Below are positions 36,280 through 44,442 of a stretch of DNA of 64,000 nt, one piece after another; position 1 is the stretch's first letter; each line of letters starts with the position of its first letter. The position numbers and the translations under genes are program-made. The stretch covers positions 310,001 to 374,000 of the forward strand of contig NZ_FXBA01000001.1 in assembly GCF_900177705.1 (NCBI RefSeq), given 5' to 3'. Origin of the DNA: Fibrobacter sp. UWB15. Its GTDB lineage: Bacteria; Fibrobacterota; Fibrobacteria; Fibrobacterales; Fibrobacteraceae. The notes beneath the pieces were generated by a model. That model was given only the letters and a program-made list of their open reading frames with translations, had not been told where the DNA came from and ran no database searches.

Positions 36280-36948
36280 TTATTTCTCTGCATCGTCGCA
36301 GGTGCCGTTGAATACGCAGGGCGGACCGTAAAGGGCGGGTTGCATTTCGCCGTTGAAGGTCGTGTCCTGCTCGGGATCTTCGACCACGGTCCTCTTTTCG
36401 TAACGGGCGCGGAATTGAGCTTCGTTGTATTTAATGCCGTCGCATTCGTAGGTGTTTTCAGAAATTTGTACCACTCCGTAATCGGGGCAGATTTCGTCGC
36501 TACAGGGGAGTCCACCCCAACGCTCTTCGGTTTTTTGCGTACAGGTGGCGCCGTCAGCGCATGTCATCGTGGATTCGCCCTTTACCTGGGTGCAAATGTA
36601 TTTGTCCATGACAACGCCGTATAAAGGTTGGGCTTCGACTAGTGTGTCGCCGCTGCTGCTGGAATTCAAAATGGGATCGTCCGGAACTCCATAAGCGGGC
36701 ATAATCTGCTCGAAGCTGCTGGAACTTACTTCAGTCGCTTCGCTAGAACTTGAGACCTGAGCCTGCTTTTCGCTAGAACTGGATGTCGTTTCGTTTCCGG
36801 TTGCTACGCTGGAGCTGGATTCGGGTGTGGCAACGCTGCTGGAACTGGGATCATCCGATCCGTTTGCAGAGGTGGTATCGCTGTCGCAACTTGCCCAAAA
36901 GAAACCAGTCAAGGCAAGGGCAATTTTTCTCCAATGTTTGTACAGCAT
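36280..36948 (-). CDS. Ser-rich lipoprotein with YGxP motifs, candidate radical SAM substrate 3
   Basis: This is a 222-residue predicted lipoprotein with signal peptide MLYKHWRKIALALTGFFWAS and Cys21. A Ser/Thr/Glu-rich linker covers about residues 24-80. YG motifs occur at 86-89 (YGVP), 110-113 (YGVV), 157-160 (YGVV) and 207-210 (YGPP), the last near the C-terminus. Eight cysteines lie in the folded part. It is first in the operon of three lipoproteins and the radical SAM gene. The ATG has an AAAAAGGAGAA-type ribosome site upstream (minus strand). Export of the precursors and a cytosolic rSAM imply modification before secretion; that order is inference. Confidence 0.75.
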   Translation of the reverse strand: MLYKHWRKIALALTGFFWASCDSDTTSANGSDDPSSSSVATPESSSSVATGNETTSSSSEKQAQVSSSSEATEVSSSSFEQIMPAYGVPDDPILNSSSSGDTLVEAQPLYGVVMDKYICTQVKGESTMTCADGATCTQKTEERWGGLPCSDEICPDYGVVQISENTYECDGIKYNEAQFRARYEKRTVVEDPEQDTTFNGEMQPALYGPPCVFNGTCDDAEK

Positions 36949-37101
36949 GGATTTCTCCTTTTTAATTTCTTTATCTAAAAGACGAATATATATAAATGAC
37001 TATAACCTTGCAACTTGGGGGCAAAATTGTGTGATAACAGGGGCTGTTTTTTGTCTTTTTGGAACCGATATTTTCTTTTTTTTACGAAAAATATAGGGAT
37101 A

Positions 37102-37134
37102 CCCCTTGCCAAGGGGGATTTTGTTAGGTATTTT
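37102..37134 (+). promoter_or_regulatory. trpE promoter with overlapping palindrome
   Basis: TTGCCA (37106-37111) and TATTTT (37129-37134) are 17 bases apart. The -35 lies inside a palindrome, CCCCTTG-C-CAAGGGG (37102-37116), that could be an operator. The leader ATG at 37142 is only 7 bases after the -10 hexamer, so the leader transcript is likely leaderless. The 12-mer TACCCCTTGCCA recurs at the trpB leader promoter (44579-44590). Confidence 0.6.
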
Positions 37135-37141
37135 TGGTGCC

Positions 37142-37198
37142 ATGATGAATTTTGTGACTACAGCAACCCTTAACCGTCGTTGGTGGCGCGGACTCTGA
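37142..37198 (+). CDS. trpL: trp leader peptide (attenuator), 18 aa with tandem Trp codons
   Basis: The short frame reads MMNFVTTATLNRRWWRGL and stops at 37196-37198. Two adjacent Trp codons are the hallmark of a tryptophan attenuator. The RNA just after them can fold as CGGACTCT with AGAGCCCG (1:2 hairpin, one mismatch). Alternatively, GAGCCCGG (37203-37210) can pair with CCGGACTC (37251-37258, one mismatch) as antiterminator, excluding the terminator at 37243. Ribosome stalling at the Trp codons when charged tRNA-Trp is scarce would favour read-through into trpE. Confidence 0.9.
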   Translation: MMNFVTTATLNRRWWRGL

Positions 37199-37242
37199 CA
37201 TAGAGCCCGGTATTTGTCGCAAATCACCCAAGATTTTAAAGC

Positions 37243-37277
37243 AAAGGCTTCCGGACTCACGGAGGCCTTTCTCTTTT
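37243..37277 (+). terminator. trpE attenuator terminator
   Basis: AAAGGCTTCCG (37243-37253) pairs with CGGAGGCCTTT (37260-37270), 11 pairs including one G-U, followed by CTCTTTT. Its 5' arm overlaps the antiterminator partner CCGGACTC, as expected for segments 3 and 4 of an attenuator. It lies about 90 bases before trpE. Confidence 0.88.
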
Positions 37278-37364
37278 ACCAAAATCATTGAAATCCTCCG
37301 GGACCTAAGCCTTTGCGAAACCTGAAACGAAAAGGCAAAAGAGTTTTAAACCAGAGGATTAAAA

Positions 37365-38813
37365 ATGACAACGAACATAAGGCACATTACTGAAAGCCCC
37401 AACTTCGAACCCCGTACCGACAGTATCTACGTGGCACTGCCCGGTGAACGTTACACCCCGTTTTCGCTCGGCAAGAAGCTCGGTGCGAAGGCTATCTTCG
37501 AATCCGCAAGCTTCTCCCACGGTCGTAGCCGCTATTCGACCCTGATGGTGGACGAAGGCTTCCGTCTGCGCCAGAACGACAAGGACGTGAGCATCGTTGT
37601 TGACGGCAAGGAAAGTGTGTTCCTCAAGGAAGGCGAGGGCGATATTCTCGATGCCCTGACGCTGATTTCTGCCGAAAATACGGTGCCGCCTAATCAGATT
37701 CCGATTCCCTCTTCGGGCGTGGGCTACCTCGGCTACGAATTCTGCGCCCGCTGCGATACTATCCGCCTTGCCCCGCAGGTGGACGAACTCAACATTCCCG
37801 AAGCGGAATTTTTGGTGGGTCACATCTACATCGTGTTCGACCACTTTACCGAAAAACTTCACCTGTTCGCCCTGAACTACGAGGAACACCAGATTGACTT
37901 GAAGGCGGCCATCGAAAAGGTGAAGGCCCGCCTCGCTGACCTCGACTTCAGCTACCTCGCACCCGAACAGCAGTACGGCAAGGGCATTACCATGACTGAC
38001 CTGGAACAGTCCCGCAAGGAATACGTGGAAAAGGTCGAAGCCTTGCAGAAGCACATCATCGCTGGCAACATCGTGCAGGCAGTGCCTTCTCGCCGCATCC
38101 AGTTTGCAAGCGACATCGCGGCGCTGGATATTTACCGCAGGCTCCGCACGGTGAACCCGTCTCCGTACATGTTCTTCCTGGATTACGGTACGCACCAGTT
38201 TATCGGTGCCTCGCCCGAAAGCCTCGTGCGTGTACGTGAAGGCATTGCAACGATCCACCCGATTGCAGGTACCCGTCGCCGCGGCAAGGACGATGCCGAA
38301 GATGAAGCCCTGATGAAGAACCTGAAGGGTGACCCGAAGGAACGCGCCGAACACCTGATGCTGGTGGACCTGGCCCGTAACGATCTCGGCCGCGTCTGCG
38401 AAGCCGGTACGGTGGAAACCACCAAGTACATGGAATGCGAAAAGTTCAGCCACGTGATTCACCTGGTCTCTGACGTGCAGGGCAAGGTTTCCAAGACCAA
38501 GAAGGCGATTGAAGTGCTGCGCTCCAGCTTCCCGGCAGGTACGGTGAGCGGTGCCCCGAAAATTAGCGCGATTGAAATTCTTTCTGGCCTCGAAAAGGTC
38601 AAGCGTCGCTTCTATGCGGGTGCGGTAGGTTACATGGAATCCGACGGTGACTTGGATTTCTGCATCGCCATCCGTTGCTGCCTCAAGCAGGGCAAGACCA
38701 TCAGCCTGCAGGCCGGTGGTGGCATTGTCGCGGCCAGCAACGCCGACCGCGAATTTGAAGAAACAAATGAAAAATTGGGTGCCATCCGCGCCGTGCTCGA
38801 AGGAGAAAATTAA
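37365..38813 (+). CDS. trpE: Anthranilate synthase component I
   Basis: This 482-residue chorismate-binding enzyme makes anthranilate with the TrpG glutaminase. The C-terminal catalytic half contains the IHPIAGTRRRG and LVDLARNDLGRVC signatures, and the segment PAGTVSGAPKISAIEIL. The N-terminal region (AIFESASFSHGRSRYS) corresponds to the tryptophan feedback site region (LLES-like). The ATG lies about 95 bases after the attenuator terminator. trpGD begins 1 base after the stop, with AAGGAGAA inside the trpE end as ribosome site. Confidence 0.95.
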   Translation: MTTNIRHITESPNFEPRTDSIYVALPGERYTPFSLGKKLGAKAIFESASFSHGRSRYSTLMVDEGFRLRQNDKDVSIVVDGKESVFLKEGEGDILDALTLISAENTVPPNQIPIPSSGVGYLGYEFCARCDTIRLAPQVDELNIPEAEFLVGHIYIVFDHFTEKLHLFALNYEEHQIDLKAAIEKVKARLADLDFSYLAPEQQYGKGITMTDLEQSRKEYVEKVEALQKHIIAGNIVQAVPSRRIQFASDIAALDIYRRLRTVNPSPYMFFLDYGTHQFIGASPESLVRVREGIATIHPIAGTRRRGKDDAEDEALMKNLKGDPKERAEHLMLVDLARNDLGRVCEAGTVETTKYMECEKFSHVIHLVSDVQGKVSKTKKAIEVLRSSFPAGTVSGAPKISAIEILSGLEKVKRRFYAGAVGYMESDGDLDFCIAIRCCLKQGKTISLQAGGGIVAASNADREFEETNEKLGAIRAVLEGEN

Positions 38814-38814
38814 G

Positions 38815-40410
38815 ATGATCGTCATTATCGATAACTACGACTCTTTTACTTACAACGTCTATCAGGCGCTAGCCAAGATCACTAACGAAGAAATCCGCGT
38901 GCTCCGTAGCCGCGAATGCACCGTCGCCGACATTGAAAAGCTCTCCCCGAGCCGCCTCATCGTGAGCCCGGGCCCGGGCCGCCCCGAAGATGCGGGCGTC
39001 TCCGTGGAAGCTATCAAGCACTTTGCGGGCAAGCTCCCGATTTTGGGCGTTTGCCTCGGTCACCAGGCCATCGGTTACGCCTTCGGCGCAAAGATTGTGC
39101 AGGCCAAGTTTATCAAGCACGGCATCGCCGAAGAAATCGACCTGGACGGCAAGGGACTTTTCCGCACCATCGGCAAGAAGAACATCTTCACGCGTTACCA
39201 CAGCCTGGTTGTTGACGAAGCGACACTCTCTCCGGACTTCGAAGTGACCGCCCGCGCTACCGACGGCGACATCATGGGCATCCGCCACAAGACGCTCCCG
39301 ATTGAAGGCGTGCAGTTCCACCCGGAATCTATCGCGAGCGGCCGCGCCGACGAATTCTTCAAGGCGTTCCTCAACTACCGTCGCGAACCGCTCGATGTGC
39401 GTGGAATTCTGAATACGCTTACCGAAGGCAAGGACTTGAGCCGCGAAACCGCCGAAATGTTCATGGAAGACTTGACCGACGGCATCATGGACGAACGCCA
39501 GATGGCCGCTATCCTGACTGCACTTTCCAGCAAGGGCCCTGTTGCCGACGAAATCGCTGGCTGCGCGAAGGTTTTGAGCAGCAAGAAGCGCAAGTTCCCC
39601 TACAGTGGTGACGAACTCACCGACATCGTGGGTACCGGTGGCGACGGCAAGGGCAGTTTCAACGTGAGCTCGCTTTCCGGCCTGATTGCTGCAAGCTGTG
39701 GCGCAAAAATTGCAAAGCACGGCAACCGCGCGGTTTCCAGTAAGTCCGGCGCCGCCGACTTCTATACGGCTGCAGGCTTCAAGCTTGACATGACTCCGGA
39801 CAAGGCTGCAAGCGTCATCAACAAGACGAACTTCGTATTCCTGATGGCTCCGGTCTACCACAGTGCCATGCGCTTTGCCGGCCCGGTTCGCGGCGTTCTC
39901 GGCGTGAAGACCATCATGAACCTGCTCGGCCCCCTCACGAACCCAGCCGAAGCCAAGTACCTGATGCTCGGCGTCTATAGCACGACCGTGCTGGAACCGT
40001 TCACCAAGGCGGCAAAGGCCCTCGGCGCGAAGCGAGTGATGGTCGCCATCAGTGATGACGGCTACGACGAAATTTCGCCCTGCGTGCCGACGACCATCGC
40101 CGAAATCCTGGAAGATGGCGAGTACAAGACTTACCGCATTGACCCGAAGGACTTCGGCATCCCCTCCGTGGATCCCGAAGACCTCGCCGGCGGTACGGGC
40201 GTCGACAACTTCAACCTCGCTCTCGATGTGCTGAACGGCAAGGGCCGCCCGGGCATCAAGTACGCCTGCGCCCTGAACGCCGGTGCCGCCCTCTACATCA
40301 GCAAGAAGGCAGCCAGCATCAAGGAAGGCTTCGACAAGGCCATGATGGCGATGGAAGACGGCTCCGTGCTGAAGAAAATCGAGGAAGTCAAGGTGGCGAC
40401 GAACTCGTAA
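38815..40410 (+). CDS. trpGD: Fused anthranilate synthase glutaminase and anthranilate phosphoribosyltransferase
   Basis: This 531-residue bifunctional protein covers two steps. Residues 1-188 are the class I glutamine amidotransferase: SPGPGRPEDAG, catalytic Cys in GVCLGHQAIG, and the HPES triad segment. Residues about 198-531 are TrpD: GTGGDGKGSFNVSS binds PRPP, and KHGNRAVSSKSGAADF is the anthranilate/PRPP loop. The ATG at 38815, directly after the trpE stop with AAGGAG upstream, is chosen; the open frame extends further into trpE without homology. TrpGD fusion is also known in enterobacteria. Confidence 0.95.
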   Translation: MIVIIDNYDSFTYNVYQALAKITNEEIRVLRSRECTVADIEKLSPSRLIVSPGPGRPEDAGVSVEAIKHFAGKLPILGVCLGHQAIGYAFGAKIVQAKFIKHGIAEEIDLDGKGLFRTIGKKNIFTRYHSLVVDEATLSPDFEVTARATDGDIMGIRHKTLPIEGVQFHPESIASGRADEFFKAFLNYRREPLDVRGILNTLTEGKDLSRETAEMFMEDLTDGIMDERQMAAILTALSSKGPVADEIAGCAKVLSSKKRKFPYSGDELTDIVGTGGDGKGSFNVSSLSGLIAASCGAKIAKHGNRAVSSKSGAADFYTAAGFKLDMTPDKAASVINKTNFVFLMAPVYHSAMRFAGPVRGVLGVKTIMNLLGPLTNPAEAKYLMLGVYSTTVLEPFTKAAKALGAKRVMVAISDDGYDEISPCVPTTIAEILEDGEYKTYRIDPKDFGIPSVDPEDLAGGTGVDNFNLALDVLNGKGRPGIKYACALNAGAALYISKKAASIKEGFDKAMMAMEDGSVLKKIEEVKVATNS

Positions 40411-40418
40411 ATAGGTAT

Positions 40419-40452
40419 GGTTGGCAAAGGGTTTTATAACCCCTTGCCAACC
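40419..40452 (+). terminator. Hairpin after trpGD
   Basis: GGTTGGCAAAGGG (40419-40431) pairs with CCCCTTGCCAACC (40440-40452) with one mismatch and an 8-base loop. The tail (TTATAGCTTTTAAC) is only moderately T-rich. It probably ends the trpE-trpGD transcript. The right arm contains the same CCCCTTGCCA found at the trpE and trpB leader promoters. Confidence 0.6.
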
Positions 40453-40534
40453 TTATAGCTTTTAACTATATTTTTATTCCTACTAAACAACTAGGAAAAT
40501 AAAAAGCTACGATTTTTAACAGGAGGCCGAAAAC

Positions 40535-41461
40535 ATGACTCTACAACAATTACGTTATGCCATCGGCATTGCAGAAACAGGCTCTTTCAATAAGGCCGCC
40601 GAAAAGCTTTACATTTCGCAGCCGTCGCTGACCGCCGCCATCAAGGATCTTGAAGATGAACTGAACATCCTCATTTTCAATCGTACCAGCCGCGGAGTCA
40701 AGCTCACTAGCGAAGGCGAAGAATTCATTTCGTACGCCCGCGAACTTTACCATCACTACGAAACGGTGCTGGACAAGTACGGCAAAATCGGCAAGCGTAA
40801 AAAGAAATTCGGCGTCTCGACGCAGCATTATTCTTTTGCGGTCAAGAGCTTTGTGGAAACAGTCAAACTTTTCGATACGGACAAGTACGAATTCGCCATT
40901 CGCGAAACCCGCACCAAAGAAGTCATCGAAGACGTGGCCTCGTTTAAGAGCGATATCGGTATCCTTTACTTGAGCGATTTCAACCGCAAGGTTATCATGA
41001 ACTTGCTGAATGCCCGCGACCTCGCGTTCCATAAACTCATTGACTGTAAGGCCTATGTGTACTTGTGGAAGGGGCATCCGCTTGCCAACAACAAGTTCAT
41101 TACGCTCGACGAACTGGCTGAATACCCGTGCCTTTCCTTTGAACAGGGCGACAACAGCTCGTTCTATTTTGCCGAAGAAATATTGAGTACAAATGAATAC
41201 AAACGTACCATTAAGGCGAACGACCGTGCTACCATGCTGAACTTGATGATTGGCTTGAACGGTTACACGCTTTGTTCCGGCATTATCTGCGAAGAATTGA
41301 ACGGTTCCGATTACTTGGCCGTACCCTTCAAGGACAAGAGCGAAGAATCCCGCCGCGTCATGGAAATCGGCTACATCGCCAAGCGCAACATGTTGCTTGG
41401 TCTGGTGGGCGAGCGCTATGTCGAAGAACTGCAACGTTATCTTGCAACCTGCGGCTCGTAG
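40535..41461 (+). CDS. LysR-family transcription regulator in the trp cluster
   Basis: This is a 308-residue LysR-type regulator. The N-terminal winged helix-turn-helix is clear (LRYAIGIAETGSFNKAAEKL, then YISQPSLTAAIKDLEDEL, then FNRTSRGVKLTSEGEEF). The effector-binding domain covers about residues 90-300. AGGAGG precedes the ATG. It sits between trpGD and the transporter-trpCF pair, same strand, with terminators on both sides, so it is probably a single-gene unit. A role in tryptophan control, as for TrpI in pseudomonads, is suggested only by position; the effector is unknown. Confidence 0.85.
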   Translation: MTLQQLRYAIGIAETGSFNKAAEKLYISQPSLTAAIKDLEDELNILIFNRTSRGVKLTSEGEEFISYARELYHHYETVLDKYGKIGKRKKKFGVSTQHYSFAVKSFVETVKLFDTDKYEFAIRETRTKEVIEDVASFKSDIGILYLSDFNRKVIMNLLNARDLAFHKLIDCKAYVYLWKGHPLANNKFITLDELAEYPCLSFEQGDNSSFYFAEEILSTNEYKRTIKANDRATMLNLMIGLNGYTLCSGIICEELNGSDYLAVPFKDKSEESRRVMEIGYIAKRNMLLGLVGERYVEELQRYLATCGS

Positions 41462-41502
41462 TTATCGATTTTTACTATAACGAAACATCAAAAAACAGTA
41501 TG

Positions 41503-41537
41503 AGCCCAAACCTTGTATAAGGGCATGGGCTTTTTTA
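41503..41537 (+). terminator. Terminator after the LysR gene
   Basis: AGCCCA-CCTT (41503-41514) pairs with AAGG-TGGGCT (41519-41531) with a small internal loop, followed by TTTTTT. It lies 42 bases after the LysR stop and 35 bases before the transporter start. Confidence 0.75.
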
Positions 41538-41571
41538 TTTTGCGCGCGTTATTCATCAGGAGTTTATAGAC

Positions 41572-42765
41572 ATGAAAAAGCGTTATGGCTTGCTTACGAA
41601 TGGAATTGTTTGGTTCGGTGTAGCCGTTTCGGTTTCCGAAATTGAAGCCGGTATCGAAATAGGTGCAGAATCCGCTCACGATTCCCTGTGGCTACCCTTG
41701 GTGCTCGGGCATATTTTAGGTGGTATTTTGCTGTTCTTCGTGGGGCTTATCGGTGCCCGTGTTCGCTTGAATGCCATGCAGACCACGGAATCCACATTCG
41801 GAAAGTACGGTTCCAAGTTCTTTGCGACCCTTAACGCATTCCAGTTGCTTGCGTGGGTGGCTGTGCTGAACGCCCAAGGTGCCCGCGCCCTGGGCGGCCT
41901 GAATTTACCGATATCGTTCCCGGCCTCGTGCGTGATTCTTGCGGTACTGATTGCGATTTGGGTCAAGGTCGGCCTCAAGCGTTCGGCGAATGTGGCAACG
42001 GTCGTGGTTGCGGCCCTTACGGTTTTGCTTGTTGCTTTCTCGGTGAAGTTGCTTGGAATCGACGTGACGCCGACAGGCTCTACTGCAAAGCACCTGTTTG
42101 GTTTCTGGACGATTTTTGAAATTTCGATTGCCATGCCTCTTTCTTGGTTGCCGGTGATTTCGGACTATACGAAAGATGCTGAAAATCCGCTTTCGGCCAC
42201 GGCGGCATCTGCTATCGCGTATACGATTGCAAGCCTTTGGATGTATATTCTGGGTGTTGAAATTTCTGGACTCGGCGTGAATAACGATATTGCCCAGGCT
42301 ATTTTGCTTGCCGGTTTTGGCGTTCCGGGGATTATCATTGTGGTTGCATCTACGGTTACGACTAATTTTCTCGCGGCAAACTCTGCGGGTGAATCGATTA
42401 AGGTCATTCATGGTAAGGTAAAGCACAAGACGGCGGGTGTTGTTGTTGCCCTTCTGAGTTCCGTTCTTGCCATTTCGGGTATTATGGAACATTATATCAG
42501 CTTCCTTTACCTTATAGCTTCGGTGTTTGCCCCGATGGCGGCTGTGCTTTTGGTGTCGTTCTACCTCACCGACCACAGCAAAGTCGGCAAGGCGTTTTGG
42601 ATTGGAAACCTGTTCGCCTGGCTGGTTGGCTTTGCGGTGTACCAGTATGCGGCCCATTTGGAATCGGTATTCCTTGGTCCCACGCTGCTTTCTGTCGTCG
42701 TGTCTTTTGTAATTTCCTATCTTTTCTCAAAAACCTTGACTTTGAAGCCTAAGGGAAATTCATGA
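41572..42765 (+). CDS. NCS1-type (CytX-like) transporter coupled to trpCF
   Basis: This is a 397-residue inner-membrane protein with about 11-12 helices. The pattern (GIVWFGVAVSVSEIEAGIEI, then LGHILGGILLFFVGLIGAR, then LNAFQLLAWVAVLNAQGA) resembles NCS1 cytosine/allantoin permeases, especially the CytX branch predicted to move thiamin pyrimidine. Here its stop overlaps the trpCF start by 4 bases (ATGA), so it is translated with tryptophan enzymes. NCS1 member Mhp1 transports indolylmethyl-hydantoin, so an indole-like or tryptophan-related substrate is possible. Substrate assignment is inference. AGGAG lies at the normal distance upstream of the ATG. Confidence 0.75.
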   Translation: MKKRYGLLTNGIVWFGVAVSVSEIEAGIEIGAESAHDSLWLPLVLGHILGGILLFFVGLIGARVRLNAMQTTESTFGKYGSKFFATLNAFQLLAWVAVLNAQGARALGGLNLPISFPASCVILAVLIAIWVKVGLKRSANVATVVVAALTVLLVAFSVKLLGIDVTPTGSTAKHLFGFWTIFEISIAMPLSWLPVISDYTKDAENPLSATAASAIAYTIASLWMYILGVEISGLGVNNDIAQAILLAGFGVPGIIIVVASTVTTNFLAANSAGESIKVIHGKVKHKTAGVVVALLSSVLAISGIMEHYISFLYLIASVFAPMAAVLLVSFYLTDHSKVGKAFWIGNLFAWLVGFAVYQYAAHLESVFLGPTLLSVVVSFVISYLFSKTLTLKPKGNS

Positions 42766-44324
42766 GCGAAGACATTTTAGCGAAAATCGTACGGATGCGC
42801 CGCGAGGATATCGAGCGGCTTGGCCTGAATTTTGGAATTGAAATTCCTGAAAAGCGCGAGGTGGGCCATACAGAGTTTCTTGGAAACGCGGGTGCGATTC
42901 TCGAAGTCAAGCGAGCATCGCCTTCGAAGGGCGATATCGCGCTGGATCTCGATCCGGTAGGGCTTGCGACGACTTATGCCGAGGCTCATGCGCAGGCGGT
43001 TTCAGTGCTTACTGAAACGAATTTTTTCAAGGGAACGCTGCGCGACTTGATTGCCGTGGCGAATCTGATGGAACGCCGCCGCAAGCAGGGCTTGCATGCC
43101 TGCGCCGTACTTCGCAAAGATTTTCTTTTATTCGAAGATGAAATCGATATTGCTTACCGTTGCGGTGCCGATGCAGTGCTTTTGATTGCTCGCATTCTTG
43201 ATGACGAACAGCTCGTGCGCATGGCGAAGCGTGCTGCATCGTTTGATATGCAGGCCTTTGTGGAAGTCCGCGAAACTGACGACTTGCGCAAGCTGAAAGT
43301 CGTGACCGAAGCTCTTGGCGAATCTGCGGCCAAGACGATTGTCGCAGGCGTGAATTCCCGCGATTTGGCAACCTTCCATACAGACCCGCTGGTGCCGGCG
43401 TCGGTGCGTAGCAAGCTCCCGGCCAAGGCTGTTTTTGAATCGGGGATTTTATGCCCGGCCGATGCGACTTATGCGCGCAACCTCGGCTTTACGGGAATCC
43501 TGGTGGGCGAGGCGGTTGCCAAGAACCCACCGCTTGCTAAAGAAGTGGTGCATGCGTTTGAATCGGGCTCCGAAAATGCCCGCGGCAAGTTCTGGAAAAA
43601 GTTTGCAGAGCGCAAACAGCAGAAACAAACTCGTCATTGCGAGGAACGAAGTGACGAAGCAATCCATGGCACAAATCGTCCGTTAGTCAAAATCTGCGGC
43701 ATCACGCGCGAAGAAGACGGCTTGCTCGCCGCAGAACTCGGGGCAGACATGCTCGGCTTTGTATTCAGCACGACCAAGCGCTTGACCACTGAGAAATTTG
43801 TGCGCAGTTTTGCCGAAAAGATTCGCTTGTGTCATCCTGAGCAAGCGCAGCGCGTCGAAGGATCCCCTCTCCTTGTTGGAGTTATCACCGATTCCGAATC
43901 GGTTGAAGGCAAAACCGCCATCAAGCTTGCCAAAGAAGGCGTGCTTGATGCAGTGCAGTTCCACGGCGTAGCTCCTGGAGCCGAATTCAGCGACTTGCCG
44001 CATTACGGCGCCGCCCGCGTTGGCGAAGAATCCGATTTCGACAAGGTCGCCGCCCTCCGTAAGAGTGGCGAACCCCGCATCCTCCTAGATGCGAAAGTCG
44101 AAGGAATTCCTGGCGGTACGGGTAAGACCATTCCCGAAAACTTGCTTCGCGAAAAAGCGGGGGATTTGCCCCTCTGGCTTGCCGGCGGCATCACGCCCGA
44201 AAATGTGTGCGGGATAGTCGAAAAGTTCCACCCGGAACTCGTCGATGTCTCCAGCGGTGTCGAAGACGCACCGGGAATAAAAAACGCCGAGAAACTCAAA
44301 GCTCTGTTTGCTGCTCTTTCCTAA
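42762..44324 (+). CDS. trpCF: Fused indole-3-glycerol phosphate synthase and phosphoribosylanthranilate isomerase
   Basis: This 520-residue protein covers two consecutive steps. Residues 1-270 are TrpC: AILEVKRASPSKGDI with the catalytic Lys, VLRKDFLLFEDEIDIAYRCG, VNSRDLATF, and ESGI. Residues about 307-520 are TrpF: VKICGITREEDG with its Cys, FVFSTTKR, and the late LAGGITPENV phosphate site. Two palindromic repeat elements are translated in frame. RHCEERSDEAIHG (from about residue 290) forms the linker between domains, and CHPEQAQRVEGSP (about 357-369) lies between a helix and the next strand of TrpF. Both keep the frame open and seem tolerated at surface positions. Confidence 0.93.
   Translation: MSEDILAKIVRMRREDIERLGLNFGIEIPEKREVGHTEFLGNAGAILEVKRASPSKGDIALDLDPVGLATTYAEAHAQAVSVLTETNFFKGTLRDLIAVANLMERRRKQGLHACAVLRKDFLLFEDEIDIAYRCGADAVLLIARILDDEQLVRMAKRAASFDMQAFVEVRETDDLRKLKVVTEALGESAAKTIVAGVNSRDLATFHTDPLVPASVRSKLPAKAVFESGILCPADATYARNLGFTGILVGEAVAKNPPLAKEVVHAFESGSENARGKFWKKFAERKQQKQTRHCEERSDEAIHGTNRPLVKICGITREEDGLLAAELGADMLGFVFSTTKRLTTEKFVRSFAEKIRLCHPEQAQRVEGSPLLVGVITDSESVEGKTAIKLAKEGVLDAVQFHGVAPGAEFSDLPHYGAARVGEESDFDKVAALRKSGEPRILLDAKVEGIPGGTGKTIPENLLREKAGDLPLWLAGGITPENVCGIVEKFHPELVDVSSGVEDAPGIKNAEKLKALFAALS
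43632..43669 (+). repeat. Palindromic repeat element translated in the TrpC-TrpF linker
   Basis: The element starts GTCATTGCGAGG and ends GAAGCAATCC; the ends (ATTGC...GCAAT) are inverted repeats. Its translation (RHCEERSDEAI) is a recognisable signature of dispersed bacterial palindromic elements that also turn up inside open frames elsewhere. It falls exactly between the two enzyme domains. Confidence 0.75.
43831..43866 (+). repeat. Palindromic repeat element translated inside the TrpF domain
   Basis: The element reads GTCATCCTGAGC at one end and GTCGAAGGATCCC at the other, so GGATCC-type and ATCC ends are complementary. Its translation is CHPEQAQRVEGSP. A copy of the same family lies inverted in the spacer at 48124-48160. 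Confidence 0.72.
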
Positions 44325-44401
44325 ATTGCCCCAAATAGCCGAATTTAGGCCTTTTTGTACAAATTACGAAGGAAATTTTACAAAAAACTTACGCTAACCT
44401 A

Positions 44402-44430
44402 TTGACAGACAACGAATTAGTATATATATT
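44402..44430 (+). promoter_or_regulatory. Promoter of the tandem trpB leaders
   Basis: TTGACA (44402-44407) and TATATT (44425-44430) are exactly 17 bases apart, the best sigma-70-like match in the window. It lies about 75 bases after trpCF and drives the first leader frame at 44443. Confidence 0.75.
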
Positions 44431-44442
44431 GAAGACATAAAG

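Noticed and set aside
34006-36948. Classical RiPP or bacteriocin cluster
   Set aside because: The candidate substrates are lipoproteins with Sec-type lipoprotein signal peptides, and there is no dedicated peptidase or exporter nearby. The rSAM/lipoprotein reading fits better.
41572-42765. Assigning the NCS1-type transporter firmly as the thiamin-pyrimidine carrier CytX
   Set aside because: No TPP riboswitch or thiamin gene is nearby and the gene is coupled to trpCF, so the substrate is left open.
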